Below are positions 51,503-60,947 of a stretch of DNA of 64,000 bases, in pieces. Both the position numbers and the translations under genes were made by a program. Below the pieces are notes generated by a model. That model saw nothing but the letters and a program-made list of their open reading frames with translations. It made no database searches and was not told where the DNA came from. Source of the stretch: Candidatus Planktophila limnetica (GTDB lineage Bacteria > Actinomycetota > Actinomycetes > Nanopelagicales > Nanopelagicaceae). Where the stretch lies: contig NZ_CP016782.1 in assembly GCF_002288365.1 (NCBI RefSeq), positions 620,001 through 684,000 of the forward strand, given 5' to 3'. Numbering within the stretch: the stretch's first letter is position 1; the number at the start of each line of letters is the position of its first letter.

Positions 51503-51912
51503 CACGCAGAGCTAGTCTTCCCGGAGCAGATGAACTATTCCGTTCTACTTCCCCATCTCTCACTTCAGTTAAACAACCTGATGTTGAACCTGCCAAACCT
51601 CTTGTTGCACCAGCTATTGCAGCGCCTACAACGTCACCATCGAAAAAAGGCGTGCGCGCAATTCAACGTCGACGTGTCACCACAGTTGATCGTTCACCTT
51701 CGGGTCGCGAAAGACATGATGAAAAAATAACTGTCTACCTATCCCCTGATGAACTCTACGATTTAGATCAAGCACGTTTACAACTACGTGGTGATTTAGG
51801 ATTAGCAGTAGATCGCGGTCGTATTGTTCGTGAATCTATTGCAGTTATCATCGCCGATCTTGAAGCAAAGGGTGATCAAAGTATTCTTGCTAGACGATTG
51901 CGCGGACAGTAA
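51499..51912 (+). CDS. Small ParA-associated protein with RHH-like C-terminus
   Basis: A 137-residue protein without a clear name. Residues 1-65 are rich in Pro, Ala, Ser and Thr and look disordered, then comes a basic patch (GVRAIQRRRVTTVDRS) and a folded end starting EKITVYLSPDELYDLDQARL, followed by GRIVRESIAVIIADLEAKGD. The beta strand followed by two helices resembles a ribbon-helix-helix DNA-binding domain. It starts with ATGA overlap on parA, so I suggest it is the ParA partner or cargo adaptor. Function is inferred from context only. Confidence 0.72.
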   Translation: MTRRASLPGADELFRSTSPSLTSVKQPDVEPAKPLVAPAIAAPTTSPSKKGVRAIQRRRVTTVDRSPSGRERHDEKITVYLSPDELYDLDQARLQLRGDLGLAVDRGRIVRESIAVIIADLEAKGDQSILARRLRGQ

Positions 51913-52836
51913 TTAATTAAGCGCTCTCGGATGAGCCATTGCATATGACTCTCTGATTTTATCGATTGTTATCAACGTGTATATCTGCGTTGTAGTAACG
52001 GATGCATGTCCTAGCAACTCCTGAACAACTCGTATGTCCGCGCCACCATCTAATAAATGCGTGGCAAATGAATGTCTGAAAACATGCGGAGAAATACCTT
52101 CGGTTAACCCAACCCGATTGGCAGCATCGACAACTAGCTGCCAGGCACTTTGACGTGAAATTCTGGAACCTCGTTGATTTAGAAATAACGCTTCATTCTT
52201 ACCTTTCGCGTTTTTTGAAACTAGAGAGGGACGAACTCTGACCAAATAATCATCTAGCGCCTTTACAGAATAGCTACCCATGGGGACTATTCGTTCTTTG
52301 CCGCCTTTGCCCCGTAATTTAATTATTCGTACATCCGCATCTTCAGATTTCATATCCAAAACATCACCCAGGTTTAACCCAACTACCTCGGACACTCGAG
52401 CTCCAGAACTGTATAGAAGTTCAAGAATTGCTTTGTTTCTCAAACTAACAATGTCATCGGAGACAACTGTGGCTTCAATTAATTGAGTAATCTGTGAAAT
52501 CGTTAACGCTTTGGGTAAACGCAAAGGAATCTTTCGTGAGAGAACATCCTTCATTGGGTTGTACGCACCATGATCGCGCTCTAAGTATGCGTAGAAGGAG
52601 CGAAGCGTAGATAAAATTCGATTAGATGTACTTAAAGCGAGTTTCTCTGAATGTAAGTACGAGATGAATTTCTCTGCCTGTGTTTCATCAAAGCTTAGGG
52701 CGTCAATATTTTCTTTGGATAAAAATGTGCTGAATCGCTCTAGATCTCGGGTATAGGCTGCTAATGAGTTCTTTGATAATCCGCGTTCTATACGCTGGAA
52801 ATTCAGGAACTGATCAAAAAACTGGTGCGAATTCAT
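51913..52836 (-). CDS. xerD: Tyrosine recombinase XerD
   Basis: XerD, with XerC, resolves chromosome dimers at dif. The 307-residue protein has the N-terminal core-binding domain and a catalytic domain with all active residues: Arg in SSGARVSEVVGLNLGD, Lys in LRGKGGKERIVPMG, HxxR in SPHVFRHSFATHLLDGGADI, then LLGHASVTTTQIYT (last Tyr nucleophile). The short convergent gap to the parA partner is 0 bases. It overlaps ald by 23 bases at its start. Position between the segregation genes and ald-pyrG-recN matches mycobacteria. Confidence 0.94.
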   Translation of the reverse strand: MNSHQFFDQFLNFQRIERGLSKNSLAAYTRDLERFSTFLSKENIDALSFDETQAEKFISYLHSEKLALSTSNRILSTLRSFYAYLERDHGAYNPMKDVLSRKIPLRLPKALTISQITQLIEATVVSDDIVSLRNKAILELLYSSGARVSEVVGLNLGDVLDMKSEDADVRIIKLRGKGGKERIVPMGSYSVKALDDYLVRVRPSLVSKNAKGKNEALFLNQRGSRISRQSAWQLVVDAANRVGLTEGISPHVFRHSFATHLLDGGADIRVVQELLGHASVTTTQIYTLITIDKIRESYAMAHPRALN

Positions 52837-53914
52837 AACCGTGTGCCTCGGCTACGGCTTTATAAGTAACTTTGCCATCATGAGTATTTAAACCTTTAGC
52901 TAGATCTGGGTTATTTTTCATTGCTTCTTTCCAACCGAGATTGGCAATTTGCAAAGCAAATGGCAATGTTACATTCGTTAAAGCATACGTTGATGTGACC
53001 GGCACAGCTCCCGGCATATTCGCTACACAATAGAAAATTGAGTTATGGACTGCATACGTGGGATTCTCATGAGTTGTTGCTCTTGAATCTTCAAAACAGC
53101 CACCTTGATCAATTGCGATATCTACTAATACGGAACCAGGCTTCATTTTAGAAACATCAGAGTTCATCACTAGTTTGGGTGCCTTCGCCCCCGGAATCAA
53201 TACTGCCCCGATAACTAAATCTGCTTCATACACAGATTTTTGAATACTTGAAGTGCTAGACATCAACGTCTTGATTCGTCCGCTATAGACCTGATCAATC
53301 TGTGCCAATCTCTTCGCGGAGCGATCAAGTACAACAACGTCAGCGCCCATTCCGCTAGCGATAACGGCTGCGTTAAGGCCAGCTATTCCGCCTCCGATAA
53401 CAACAACTTTGCCAGGTGATACTCCAGGAACACCGGCCAATAGAACTCCGCGACCACCATGAGGTTTTAATAAAACATCTGCGCCAACCTGCGCTGCCAT
53501 ACGTCCGGCAACTTCGCTCATAGGAATAAGTAATGGAAGCGCTCCATCTACTTCAACAGTTTCATAAGCGATGGATGTGACTTTGGAATTAACAAGTGCA
53601 TCTGTACAAGATTTGGAAGCTGCTAGATGTAAATAGGTAAAGAGCACTTGGCCTGGACGCATTCGAATATATTCGGCTTCGATTGGTTCTTTCACTTTCA
53701 TAATCATCTCCGACTGAGCCCACACTTCATCTGCCGTCTTAAGAATCTGGGCACCTGCATCAAGGTAATTCTGTTCAGTAATACTCGAACCCACTCCTGC
53801 GTCCTTCTCAACAAATACTGTGTGACCGTTTTTTACAAACTCAGCTACACCTTCTGGAGTAAGGGCGACGCGAAATTCTTGGAGCTTTATTTCTCGTGGA
53901 ACGCCAATAATCAT
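52814..53914 (-). CDS. ald: Alanine dehydrogenase
   Basis: Ald interconverts alanine with pyruvate and ammonia using NAD. The 366-residue protein has [20 protein letters not shown] at the N-terminus, the substrate Lys in MKVKEP, the His in [30 protein letters not shown], and the NAD fold [20 protein letters not shown] near 167. VNDxxL-like residues close the domain. It overlaps pyrG by 4 bases. Roles in nitrogen use or redox balance are possible. Confidence 0.95.
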   Translation of the reverse strand: MIIGVPREIKLQEFRVALTPEGVAEFVKNGHTVFVEKDAGVGSSITEQNYLDAGAQILKTADEVWAQSEMIMKVKEPIEAEYIRMRPGQVLFTYLHLAASKSCTDALVNSKVTSIAYETVEVDGALPLLIPMSEVAGRMAAQVGADVLLKPHGGRGVLLAGVPGVSPGKVVVIGGGIAGLNAAVIASGMGADVVVLDRSAKRLAQIDQVYSGRIKTLMSSTSSIQKSVYEADLVIGAVLIPGAKAPKLVMNSDVSKMKPGSVLVDIAIDQGGCFEDSRATTHENPTYAVHNSIFYCVANMPGAVPVTSTYALTNVTLPFALQIANLGWKEAMKNNPDLAKGLNTHDGKVTYKAVAEAHGYEFAPVF

Positions 53915-55551
53915 TTGGAGTTCTTTATAGCAAGTGCTGCTGCGATCAATCCAACAAATAATGGATGTGGATTCGTTGGTCTTGAACGCAATTCAGGATG
54001 TGCCTGTGTTCCAACATAAAATGGGTGCATCTGCGCTGGCAATTCAACGAATTCAACAAGATTTTCTTTGGTGTAGATGCCTGAGAAAACCACACCGGCA
54101 GCCTCGATTTGCTCTCTGTATTTATTATTCACTTCATAACGATGGCGGTGTCGCTCTGAAATCTCTTTACTGCCATAGGTCTGAGCAACAATTGAACCTG
54201 GCAACAAATCTGCTTTATATAGTCCCAATCTCATGGTCGCTCCCATATCTCCATCACCGGCAACGATTATTTTCTGATCTTCCATCGTAGCGATCACATG
54301 GGTTCCAGAATCAGGTGAAAATTCAGAGGAGTTAGCATCTTTTATTCCAGCCATATTACGAGCAGCTTCTATGACCATGCACTGCAGTCCTAAACAAAGA
54401 CCAAGGGTTGGAATCTTATTTTCGCGCGCATACGTCAATGCACCAAGTTTTCCTTCAATGCCTCGCACACCGAATCCACCAGGAACACAGATGGCATCAA
54501 CATCAGATAAGGCGTTCTTTGCTCCTTCAGGTGTTGCGCAATCATCACTTGCAATCCATTTCAACTCAACTTTTGCATTATTTGCAAAGCCACCAGCACG
54601 TAGTGCTTCAGATACCGAAAGATAGGCATCTGGTAAATCTATGTACTTGCCCACTAATGCAACTTTTATGTGATGCTTCGGATTATGAACAATCTTGAGA
54701 AGTGCATCCCAATCTCCCCACTTAACATCGTGGGACTTAAGACCTAATCTGCGAACTACGTAGGCATCCAAACCTTCTGCGTATAACACCTTAGGAATGT
54801 CATAAATTGATGGAGCATCAACGGCTGCAACTACTGCTTCGAGATCAACATCGCACATCAGCGAAATTTTCCGCTTAATTGCATCGGGAATAGGTCGATC
54901 AGAGCGCAACACAACCGCATCCGGTGCAATACCAATACTACGAAGAGCGGCGACACTATGTTGAGTTGGTTTTGTTTTTAATTCTCCAGAAGGCCCAATA
55001 TATGGAACAAGTGAAATGTGAAGGTAAAAGACATTATCTCGACCTACTTCTTGACGAATCTGCCTTGCAGCCTCTAAAAATGGTTGCGATTCAATATCTC
55101 CAACTGTGCCGCCAATTTCAGTTATAACAACATCGATATCAGGCGCCGCCATTGCGCGAATTCTCTCTTTGATTTCATTTGTAATATGAGGAATTACTTG
55201 AACGGTTTCACCTAAATACTCTCCACGACGTTCGCGACTAATAACACGCGAATAAACCTGACCGGTAGTCACATTGGCAGATCCGTGGAGATTTCTATCG
55301 AGAAAACGCTCGTAATGACCAATATCTAAATCTGTTTCAGAGCCATCATCTGTAACGAAGACTTCACCGTGCTGAAAAGGATTCATTGTGCCAGGATCAA
55401 CGTTTAAATACGGATCTAGTTTCTGCATTGTTACGCGCAAACCACGCGAAATCAATAATCTTCCGAGACTTGAGGCTGTGAGTCCTTTGCCCAGACTTGA
55501 GGCGACCCCACCGGTGACAAACAAATGCTTGGTTACATGAGGTTGGCCCAT
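53911..55551 (-). CDS. pyrG: CTP synthase
   Basis: PyrG makes CTP from UTP, ATP and glutamine. The protein of about 546 residues has an N-terminal synthetase domain ([58 protein letters not shown]) and a C-terminal glutaminase with [13 protein letters not shown], the Cys in [16 protein letters not shown], and the final His-Glu of [12 protein letters not shown] use ATG 55551 ([11 protein letters not shown]); the frame continues to 55569. It overlaps ald by 4 bases. Confidence 0.96.
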   Translation of the reverse strand: MGQPHVTKHLFVTGGVASSLGKGLTASSLGRLLISRGLRVTMQKLDPYLNVDPGTMNPFQHGEVFVTDDGSETDLDIGHYERFLDRNLHGSANVTTGQVYSRVISRERRGEYLGETVQVIPHITNEIKERIRAMAAPDIDVVITEIGGTVGDIESQPFLEAARQIRQEVGRDNVFYLHISLVPYIGPSGELKTKPTQHSVAALRSIGIAPDAVVLRSDRPIPDAIKRKISLMCDVDLEAVVAAVDAPSIYDIPKVLYAEGLDAYVVRRLGLKSHDVKWGDWDALLKIVHNPKHHIKVALVGKYIDLPDAYLSVSEALRAGGFANNAKVELKWIASDDCATPEGAKNALSDVDAICVPGGFGVRGIEGKLGALTYARENKIPTLGLCLGLQCMVIEAARNMAGIKDANSSEFSPDSGTHVIATMEDQKIIVAGDGDMGATMRLGLYKADLLPGSIVAQTYGSKEISERHRHRYEVNNKYREQIEAAGVVFSGIYTKENLVEFVELPAQMHPFYVGTQAHPELRSRPTNPHPLFVGLIAAALAIKNSK

Positions 55552-55581
55552 GGAAGAACAACCTATCACCTATTGAGGAAA

Positions 55582-57309
55582 TTATCCTCTTAATCGCATT
55601 TCGAGCAATTCGCTCGCGTGTTCCTTAGCGCTAGAGGATTCCTGAAGACCGGCCAACATTCGCGCAATCTCACTCACGCGATCATCGCCTTCAACGCGAT
55701 TAACACCACTTGATACAACTGTTCCATCAATACTTTTCTCAACTACATAATGCGAATCACCCCAAGCAGCTACTTGAGGCAAGTGTGTAACAACAATGAC
55801 TTGTGCATTTTTTGAAAGTGCATGCAATCTGCGACCTACTTCAATTGCAGCTGCTCCCCCGACACCTGCATCAACTTCGTCAAATATATATGTGCCCACT
55901 GGATTTGAAGCAGCAATTACAACTTCAAGAGCAAGCATTACACGCGACATTTCACCACCTGATGCGCCCTTAGCGAGAGAGACAAGAGGTCCGTCACGAT
56001 GCGTTTGCAAAAACATACTTACCGAATCACACCCGAAAGCAGTGAAATCACTCTCTTTAAGCGCTGCTTCATAATCTGGTGATGCCACTTCGATGCGAAG
56101 ATTTGTTTGAGGCATAGATAAAGAATGCATTTCAGTTGAAACCTGATCGGCTAATTTCAAAGCTACTTGATTGCGAATTTTTGATAGGGCCTTGGCCTCA
56201 GTTAAAAGATTTTTCTTAATCTGATTTAACTCTTTTTCTAAAGCGTCGATGCGCTCTTCGCCTCCGCTTAAATCCTCTAGTTGAGCACTTATTGTCTTGC
56301 CTCTTTGAATGAGGGCTGCCAAAGATTGATCTAAGTCAGGTAAATCGCCCCATTTTTTTACAAAGGCGGATAATTCAGATTTGCGCTCTTGTAACTGATC
56401 TAACCTCTGCGGATCTGCTTCTAGTGACTCTAAGTACGAAGTTAGATTTGGCATTAAATCTGCGAGGATAAAGAATGCTTCGTTGAACTCATCAGAGAAC
56501 TTCTCAACCTGGGAATCCTTAGCTTTAACGTTATCTAATGATTTCTTGGCTTGTCCTAAAGAATTAATAGCGCCAGAGTCCTCATTTTCTAGCGCTGCTA
56601 GAGCAAAAGTGATTGCTACTCTCAACTCCTCAACGGATGAAAGTTTAGATACTTCATCATCTATAGATTTGAACTCGTTGGCTTTCGGGGAAAGCTTGGA
56701 GATGGTTTTACTAAATAACTCAAGTGATGCCAAGGCTTCTTCCCTGGTCGCTGCGTTCTTCTTTAGTTCATTAATGCGGGATTTAATACTTGTGTATTCA
56801 TTCAAATTCTCTTGGTAAACAAGCAAGTTTTTACTTAAAGTTTCACCAGCAAATCTATCTAATAACTCTCGTTGACGAGAACCTTTAGTTATGGATAAAC
56901 CCGAACTTTGTCCATGTATTTCAATGAGGTGCGCACTAGCTTCTGAAAGAGTGCTAGCGCTAACAGCAACACCGCTTGCCACAGCTTTGCTCTTTCCATC
57001 TTTAGTTACATTCCTAGAAATTGCTAGGGTGCCATCTTCAACTTCCAAACCCAGATCTTCAAAATTGCTCACTCTTGTTTTAGGAATACTAAAAAGAGCG
57101 CTAGCCGATAATCTGTCTTCACCACTTCTGACCAGAGTACTTTCGGACTTGCCGCCCAAAACAAGATTGAGCGCTGTAAGGACCATTGTTTTACCAGCGC
57201 CAGTTTCACCGGTAAGTACGGTCAAACCTTTGTTGAATTCAAGTGCTGCGCCAGTTATAACACCAATATTTTTTATATGTATCTCTTCTAAAAAAGTTCG
57301 TTCACTCAC
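55582..57309 (-). CDS. recN: DNA repair protein RecN
   Basis: RecN is an SMC-like protein that acts in double-strand break repair. The 575-residue protein has the N-terminal ATPase half (LEEIHIKNIGVITGAALEFN, Walker A LTGETGAGKTMVLTAL), a coiled-coil middle from about 150 to 380, and the C-terminal half with signature LAKGASGGEMSRVMLALEVV, Walker B YIFDEVDAGVGG and VVTHLPQVAAWG. GTG 57309 overlaps the nadK stop by 8 bases and is preferred to TTG 57324. Confidence 0.94.
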   Translation of the reverse strand: MSERTFLEEIHIKNIGVITGAALEFNKGLTVLTGETGAGKTMVLTALNLVLGGKSESTLVRSGEDRLSASALFSIPKTRVSNFEDLGLEVEDGTLAISRNVTKDGKSKAVASGVAVSASTLSEASAHLIEIHGQSSGLSITKGSRQRELLDRFAGETLSKNLLVYQENLNEYTSIKSRINELKKNAATREEALASLELFSKTISKLSPKANEFKSIDDEVSKLSSVEELRVAITFALAALENEDSGAINSLGQAKKSLDNVKAKDSQVEKFSDEFNEAFFILADLMPNLTSYLESLEADPQRLDQLQERKSELSAFVKKWGDLPDLDQSLAALIQRGKTISAQLEDLSGGEERIDALEKELNQIKKNLLTEAKALSKIRNQVALKLADQVSTEMHSLSMPQTNLRIEVASPDYEAALKESDFTAFGCDSVSMFLQTHRDGPLVSLAKGASGGEMSRVMLALEVVIAASNPVGTYIFDEVDAGVGGAAAIEVGRRLHALSKNAQVIVVTHLPQVAAWGDSHYVVEKSIDGTVVSSGVNRVEGDDRVSEIARMLAGLQESSSAKEHASELLEMRLRG

Positions 57310-58126
57310 CGCGCCAACCTTCAATTGGCAATTTGAATTTAGCTACGAGTCGATCGGTGAAGATGGTTGATTTAAGGTGTGCCAGGGTAACTTTGGCATC
57401 ACTTTTTGTTAATGAGATTTGATCATCTTTCTGTAAATCCATTTTTCGCAGAGCATCGGCAGATAACGATGCATCCGATGACTCAATAGTTACGATTATT
57501 GTTGATGTTGGTGCAATCACCATAGGACGTGCGAATAACGCGTGAGCTGCGATCGGCAGCAAAACCAACGCTTGAACTTCAGGCCAAAGAACTGGACCAC
57601 CTGCTGAGAAAGCGTATGCCGTAGATCCCGTAGGAGTAGCGCAGATGATTCCATCACAACCCCATCTAGATAATGGTCGTTGATCGATTTGCACAAATAA
57701 TTCAAGCATCGTTGTACTTTTACGTTCGATACTCACTTCGTTTAGTGACCATCCGTTTTCAATCACTGCGTTATCTCGTTTTACTTGAAAACTTAAAAGC
57801 ATACGTTGATCTAGAACGTAATCTTTTTCAACAATTGCCTTGGCTACATCTTGAAAAGTGAATGAATCTACTTCTGCCATAAAACCAACATGGCCAAGAT
57901 TTATACCTAGTAAAGGAACATTGAGATCTAACGCAATTTCAGCGCCTCTTAAAATTGTGCCATCGCCGCCAAGAACTAGAACAACCTCAACACCTGATTG
58001 AGTAGCATCCTTCGACGATAAAACTTCAATACCGGCTTGCGAAAGTACTTTGGTGATTTCTTGCGCAGCCCCTTGAGCTTCTGTGCGTGATGAATTGATC
58101 AACATCACAATTGAACGTTTACTCAT
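57302..58126 (-). CDS. nadK: NAD kinase
   Basis: NadK phosphorylates NAD to NADP. The 274-residue protein has the GGDG motif VVLVLGGDGTILRGAEIAL near 50, NLGHVGFMAEVDSF, a substrate loop with LNEVSIERKSTTML and the glycine-rich GIICATPTGSTAYAFSAGGP near 160. It overlaps tlyA by 1 base and recN by 8, as part of the tlyA-nadK-recN unit shared with other Actinobacteria. Confidence 0.95.
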   Translation of the reverse strand: MSKRSIVMLINSSRTEAQGAAQEITKVLSQAGIEVLSSKDATQSGVEVVLVLGGDGTILRGAEIALDLNVPLLGINLGHVGFMAEVDSFTFQDVAKAIVEKDYVLDQRMLLSFQVKRDNAVIENGWSLNEVSIERKSTTMLELFVQIDQRPLSRWGCDGIICATPTGSTAYAFSAGGPVLWPEVQALVLLPIAAHALFARPMVIAPTSTIIVTIESSDASLSADALRKMDLQKDDQISLTKSDAKVTLAHLKSTIFTDRLVAKFKLPIEGWRGE

Positions 58127-58914
58127 TATTGGGGCCCAATCTCTATGGCTTTATCAAGATCTGTTTCTGAAATTTCACCTGCACCTCTTTTAAGCCAGAG
58201 GAAGTATTCAACATTTCCGGCTGGCCCAGGAAGTGGACTAGCAACAACACCGTTGGTGCCTAAGCCAACGTCATAGGCACTTGTTGCAACATCCATCACT
58301 GCAGATTTACGCAAAACAGGATCTCGCACAACACCACCTGCACCTAATTTCTCGCGACCTACTTCGAATTGCGGTTTAACCATAAGTAAGAAATCAGCAT
58401 CTGACTTTGAAACTGCTGAAAGAGCAGGTAATACCAAAGTAAGAGAAATAAAGGATAAATCAGCAACAACTAATCCCGTTGGTTCTCCAACAACATCGCC
58501 TGTCAGGTGACGGATGTTAGTTCTATCTAAAATACACACTCTCGGATCTTGACGAAGCTCCCATGCTAATTGTCCATAACCAACATCGACGGCAACTACT
58601 TCTCGTGCGCCTCTACGAAGCAACACATCTGTAAATCCCCCCGTTGAAGCGCCAGCATCTAGCGCTCTCACGCCTTCGACAACAATTTGCGGGAATGCAT
58701 CTAGTGCGCCGGCTAACTTATGTCCCCCTCTAGAAACAAAATCATCTCGGTCTCCTTGCAAAGTAATAGATGTCTGCGCATCAACCTGTGTTGCAGGCTT
58801 TGTTGCTGGAATACCGTTTACTAAAACGCTACGCGATTCAATCAAATCGGCTGCGGCTTCTCGTGAACGAGCGAGTTCTCGCCGCACAAGTTCAGCATCT
58901 AATCTAGTTTTCAT
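58126..58914 (-). CDS. tlyA: TlyA family rRNA 2'-O-methyltransferase
   Basis: TlyA methylates the ribose of cytidines in 16S and 23S rRNA in mycobacteria. The 262-residue protein has an S4 domain at residues 1-62 (RLDAELVRRELARSREAAAD, then SVLVNG), then a FtsJ-like Rossmann domain with ALDAGASTGGFTDVLLRRGA near 85, VAVDVGYGQLAWELR, VVADLSFISLT and the Lys-containing LLMVKPQFEVGREKLG. It is 8 bases after a 54-codon gene that always seems to accompany it. Confidence 0.94.
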   Translation of the reverse strand: MKTRLDAELVRRELARSREAAADLIESRSVLVNGIPATKPATQVDAQTSITLQGDRDDFVSRGGHKLAGALDAFPQIVVEGVRALDAGASTGGFTDVLLRRGAREVVAVDVGYGQLAWELRQDPRVCILDRTNIRHLTGDVVGEPTGLVVADLSFISLTLVLPALSAVSKSDADFLLMVKPQFEVGREKLGAGGVVRDPVLRKSAVMDVATSAYDVGLGTNGVVASPLPGPAGNVEYFLWLKRGAGEISETDLDKAIEIGPQ

Positions 58915-58922
58915 AAGAAGAG

Positions 58923-59087
58923 TTATAAACCGTCAATACCTGACAAAGTTTCCTGCAACTTCGTATGCAAAGCCTCGTAACGTTGCGCGTGCTCTGAAAC
59001 ATCGGTTCCATCGATTTCGCTGAGTTCAGATTTAACTGCATCTACAATCGTAGGTTCAGATGCAAGATCTTCATTTTCTTGATTCAT
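58923..59087 (-). CDS. Small conserved-looking protein upstream of tlyA (54 aa)
   Basis: A short frame of 54 codons read from the minus strand: it begins MNQENEDLASEPTIVDAVKS and ends HAQRYEALHTKLQETLSGID plus GL. It is acidic at the front and forms an amphipathic helix at the end. ATG 59087 overlaps the TGA of the phasin-like gene (ATGA), and the tlyA ATG is 8 bases after its stop, so it is placed like a real gene. I recall similar small proteins before tlyA in Actinobacteria, but have no name or function for it. Confidence 0.75.
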   Translation of the reverse strand: MNQENEDLASEPTIVDAVKSELSEIDGTDVSEHAQRYEALHTKLQETLSGIDGL

Positions 59088-59392
59088 CGATTACCTTTCT
59101 TCTGGATCGCAGCCTTCGTCTTTACAGGAGTTGATTTTTTTGCAGGTGCTTTCTTCGTGGAAACCTTCTTTAACGCTTCCAATTCAGCCTTTAGTTCGTC
59201 AAACTCTTCACGCTTAATAAATCCCATTCGAGAAACAGTGTTGTGAACCTCTTCATCAATTTTGGTCTTTAGAACATCACCACTTTGCTTAACCCAAGTA
59301 TTTAGGGCATTAGCTAATTCAGCAGGGGTGCGCTCTCCTTCACTCACCTTGTTCAGGTATGTGCGCAAAGATGAGAACAAATCATTAGTCAT
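59084..59392 (-). CDS. Phasin-like helical protein with Lys/Ala-rich tail
   Basis: A protein of about 102 residues. Residues 1-75 form helices: LFSSLRTYLNKVSEGERTPA and SRMGFIKREEFDELKAELEA. The latter resembles the end of BMFP/UbiK proteins (ExF-REEFDxLxAxxExL). A basic tail (KKAPAKKSTPVKTKAAIQKK) follows and could bind nucleic acid or membranes. ATG 59392 is preferred; ATG 59407 is in frame. The small tlyA-linked gene overlaps its stop. Function is not known. Confidence 0.75.
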   Translation of the reverse strand: MTNDLFSSLRTYLNKVSEGERTPAELANALNTWVKQSGDVLKTKIDEEVHNTVSRMGFIKREEFDELKAELEALKKVSTKKAPAKKSTPVKTKAAIQKKGNR

Positions 59393-59437
59393 TGTTACCG
59401 CTTTCATAAATGAACTTCGAGCAAGGCTAAAGAGTAC

Positions 59438-59794
59438 CTAAATTCGTGAAATCTCGACTGCTTCAACCTGCCAGCGGCTGGCTAAGCCATTAGGTCCTTT
59501 CCAAAATCTTCTGTGAATGGACCCTGAGATCTCGATCCATTCATCCGGTTTAAGAGATAGCGCACTGCGTCGGGCTTTAGCGCTCCACGCGCCGATATCT
59601 AATGTGTCCACTCCTGATAATTCAAGGCGAGAGACAACCAATCGAAACTCAACGACCTTATCTCCGCTTGGAAGCGTTTTTTCTAGCGCTGCAGCCGAAA
59701 CTCTTCCACGCAACATCACATCATTGAGCGAGTAATCCGGCTCTTCGTGTTCGATTTTGTTCTTCGGGTTTTTACTCTTTTTTACCGTTGCCAC
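59438..59794 (-). CDS. Small single-strand DNA-binding protein-like OB-fold protein
   Basis: A 118-residue OB-fold protein that looks like SSB: NDVMLRGRVSAAALEKTLPS, the strand SGDKVVEFRLVVSRLELSG and LKPDEWIEISGSIHRRFWKG, with WQVEAVEISRI at the end. The acidic C-terminal tip (DDxxPF) by which true SSB recruits partners is missing, and the N-terminus is Lys-rich. It is probably a second, tail-less SSB paralogue as seen near tlyA in Actinobacteria. Start GTG with GAGGAG upstream. Confidence 0.8.
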   Translation of the reverse strand: MATVKKSKNPKNKIEHEEPDYSLNDVMLRGRVSAAALEKTLPSGDKVVEFRLVVSRLELSGVDTLDIGAWSAKARRSALSLKPDEWIEISGSIHRRFWKGPNGLASRWQVEAVEISRI

Positions 59795-59898
59795 TATCGC
59801 TCCTCATCAGCATGAAACTGAACTCGTCAGATTAAACCCATGATGAATTAGAAGTGTGACAAAAAAAGTTACAACGATTTACTCTGTGGATAATGTAT

Positions 59899-60717
59899 TT
59901 AAGCTTGCGAACGCTCCATCGCATCGGTCTCTTCGTCATGATCTATTCCCGCACATTGACTAAACCAATGTGTAGATTCTTCTTTTCGCCCAACCTTTTC
60001 TAGCGCATCTGCATATGCATAGCGCAGTCGAACAGCCCATGGTTCATTATCAATTTTTAATTCTTTACAAGTTAGCGTGAGAACGGCAGCATCGAATTCG
60101 CCCAAATCACTTCTTGCACCAGATGCCACGATGCGCATTTCAATTTCTTCTGCCTTTTCTAAACGTGAAACTTCTGGCGAACCTGCCAAAGCTATTGCTT
60201 TTAAGGGTTTTCCGAGGCCTCTTTCGCAATCGGCCATAACAGGCCACATAGAAACATCACCAGAGATTCGATGAGCTGCTCGCAATTCTTTAAGAGCAAT
60301 TTCATAATGCCCAGCGCGATATGCGGCATACCCAGCACTCTCTCGGACCACCGCTAATCGACCAGCATGGTGAGCTGCGGCTGTACCGTGCTTATGTGCT
60401 AACTCTGGATCTGAATCCATGTTGAGATTTATGCAGACTAAATGTCTTGCTACAACTTTTGCATTTTCAGCCGACAAACTTAATAACTCTGCACGAACAG
60501 ATTTTTCTAACTCTTCTCCAGTAACTTCCTCAGGAATATCTGGTTCAAAAATTCGTGGACGCAATCGACTCATGTCGCGATCTACAGGCGCTGGTCTTGC
60601 ACCTCGGCTATCTTGTCGCGGGGCACCAGGTCGTGAAGAAGAACCTGCTCGTTTGGTAGAGGGCGCAGAATTTCTGGAAGGCTTATCTGAAAATGATTTC
60701 TTGCCACGATCATTCAT
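59899..60717 (-). CDS. Tetratricopeptide-repeat protein with basic N-terminus
   Basis: A 272-residue protein. Residues 1-50 are basic and Ser/Pro/Arg-rich (NSAPSTKRAGSSSRPGAPRQ), likely disordered. The rest is helical, with TPR-like units: AVVRESAGYAAYRAGHYEIA, then ELRAAHRISGDVSMWPVMAD and WAVRLRYAYADALEKVGRKE. It has AAAGGAGG six bases before the ATG, the strongest ribosome site in the window. A similar gene stands near tlyA in mycobacteria. No enzyme motif is present; a scaffold role is inferred. Confidence 0.78.
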   Translation of the reverse strand: MNDRGKKSFSDKPSRNSAPSTKRAGSSSRPGAPRQDSRGARPAPVDRDMSRLRPRIFEPDIPEEVTGEELEKSVRAELLSLSAENAKVVARHLVCINLNMDSDPELAHKHGTAAAHHAGRLAVVRESAGYAAYRAGHYEIALKELRAAHRISGDVSMWPVMADCERGLGKPLKAIALAGSPEVSRLEKAEEIEMRIVASGARSDLGEFDAAVLTLTCKELKIDNEPWAVRLRYAYADALEKVGRKEESTHWFSQCAGIDHDEETDAMERSQA

Positions 60718-60788
60718 ATAAACCTCCTTTGGTGTAATCAGAAATGTTTCTCTAGTTTTTAACTTACATTAAAAATCTTCTAGAAATT

Positions 60789-60823
60789 AAAAAAGGGGCA
60801 CTAATTAAAGTGCCCCTTTTTTT
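60789..60823. terminator. Terminator of the rRNA operon
   Basis: A perfect stem AAAAGGGGCACT/AGTGCCCCTTTT with a six-base loop (aattaa) lies just downstream of 5S rRNA in the direction of transcription. The A-run and T-run on either side make it functional on both strands. It isolates the rRNA operon from the TPR gene. Confidence 0.92.
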
Positions 60824-60830
60824 AAAAGAA

Positions 60831-60947
60831 GTCCGGCGACGTTCTACTCTCCCACAAGGTCACCCCTGCAGTACCATCGACGCTGAGAGGCTTAACTTCC
60901 GGGTTCGGAATGGGACCGGGTGTTTCCCTCTCGCTATGGTCGCCGAA
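60831..60947 (-). rRNA. rrf: 5S ribosomal RNA
   Basis: About 117 bases on the minus strand. The ends pair (GGCGACC with GTCGCC), and the conserved inner sequences CCATTCCGAACCCGGAAGTT (loop B/C) and GATGGTACTGC are present. Its 5' end is close to TTTCGGCGACC. Ends are estimated to within a few bases. Confidence 0.93.

Noticed and set aside
59885-59893. Perfect DnaA-box-like nonamer TGTGGATAA in the gap before the SSB gene, possible origin
   Set aside because: It is a single box, and one or so is expected by chance in 64 kb. No dnaA, dnaN or AT-rich unwinding element is near. The same 15-mer TGTGGATAATGTATT also occurs inside tyrA at 47361, which is within chance expectation for this length.
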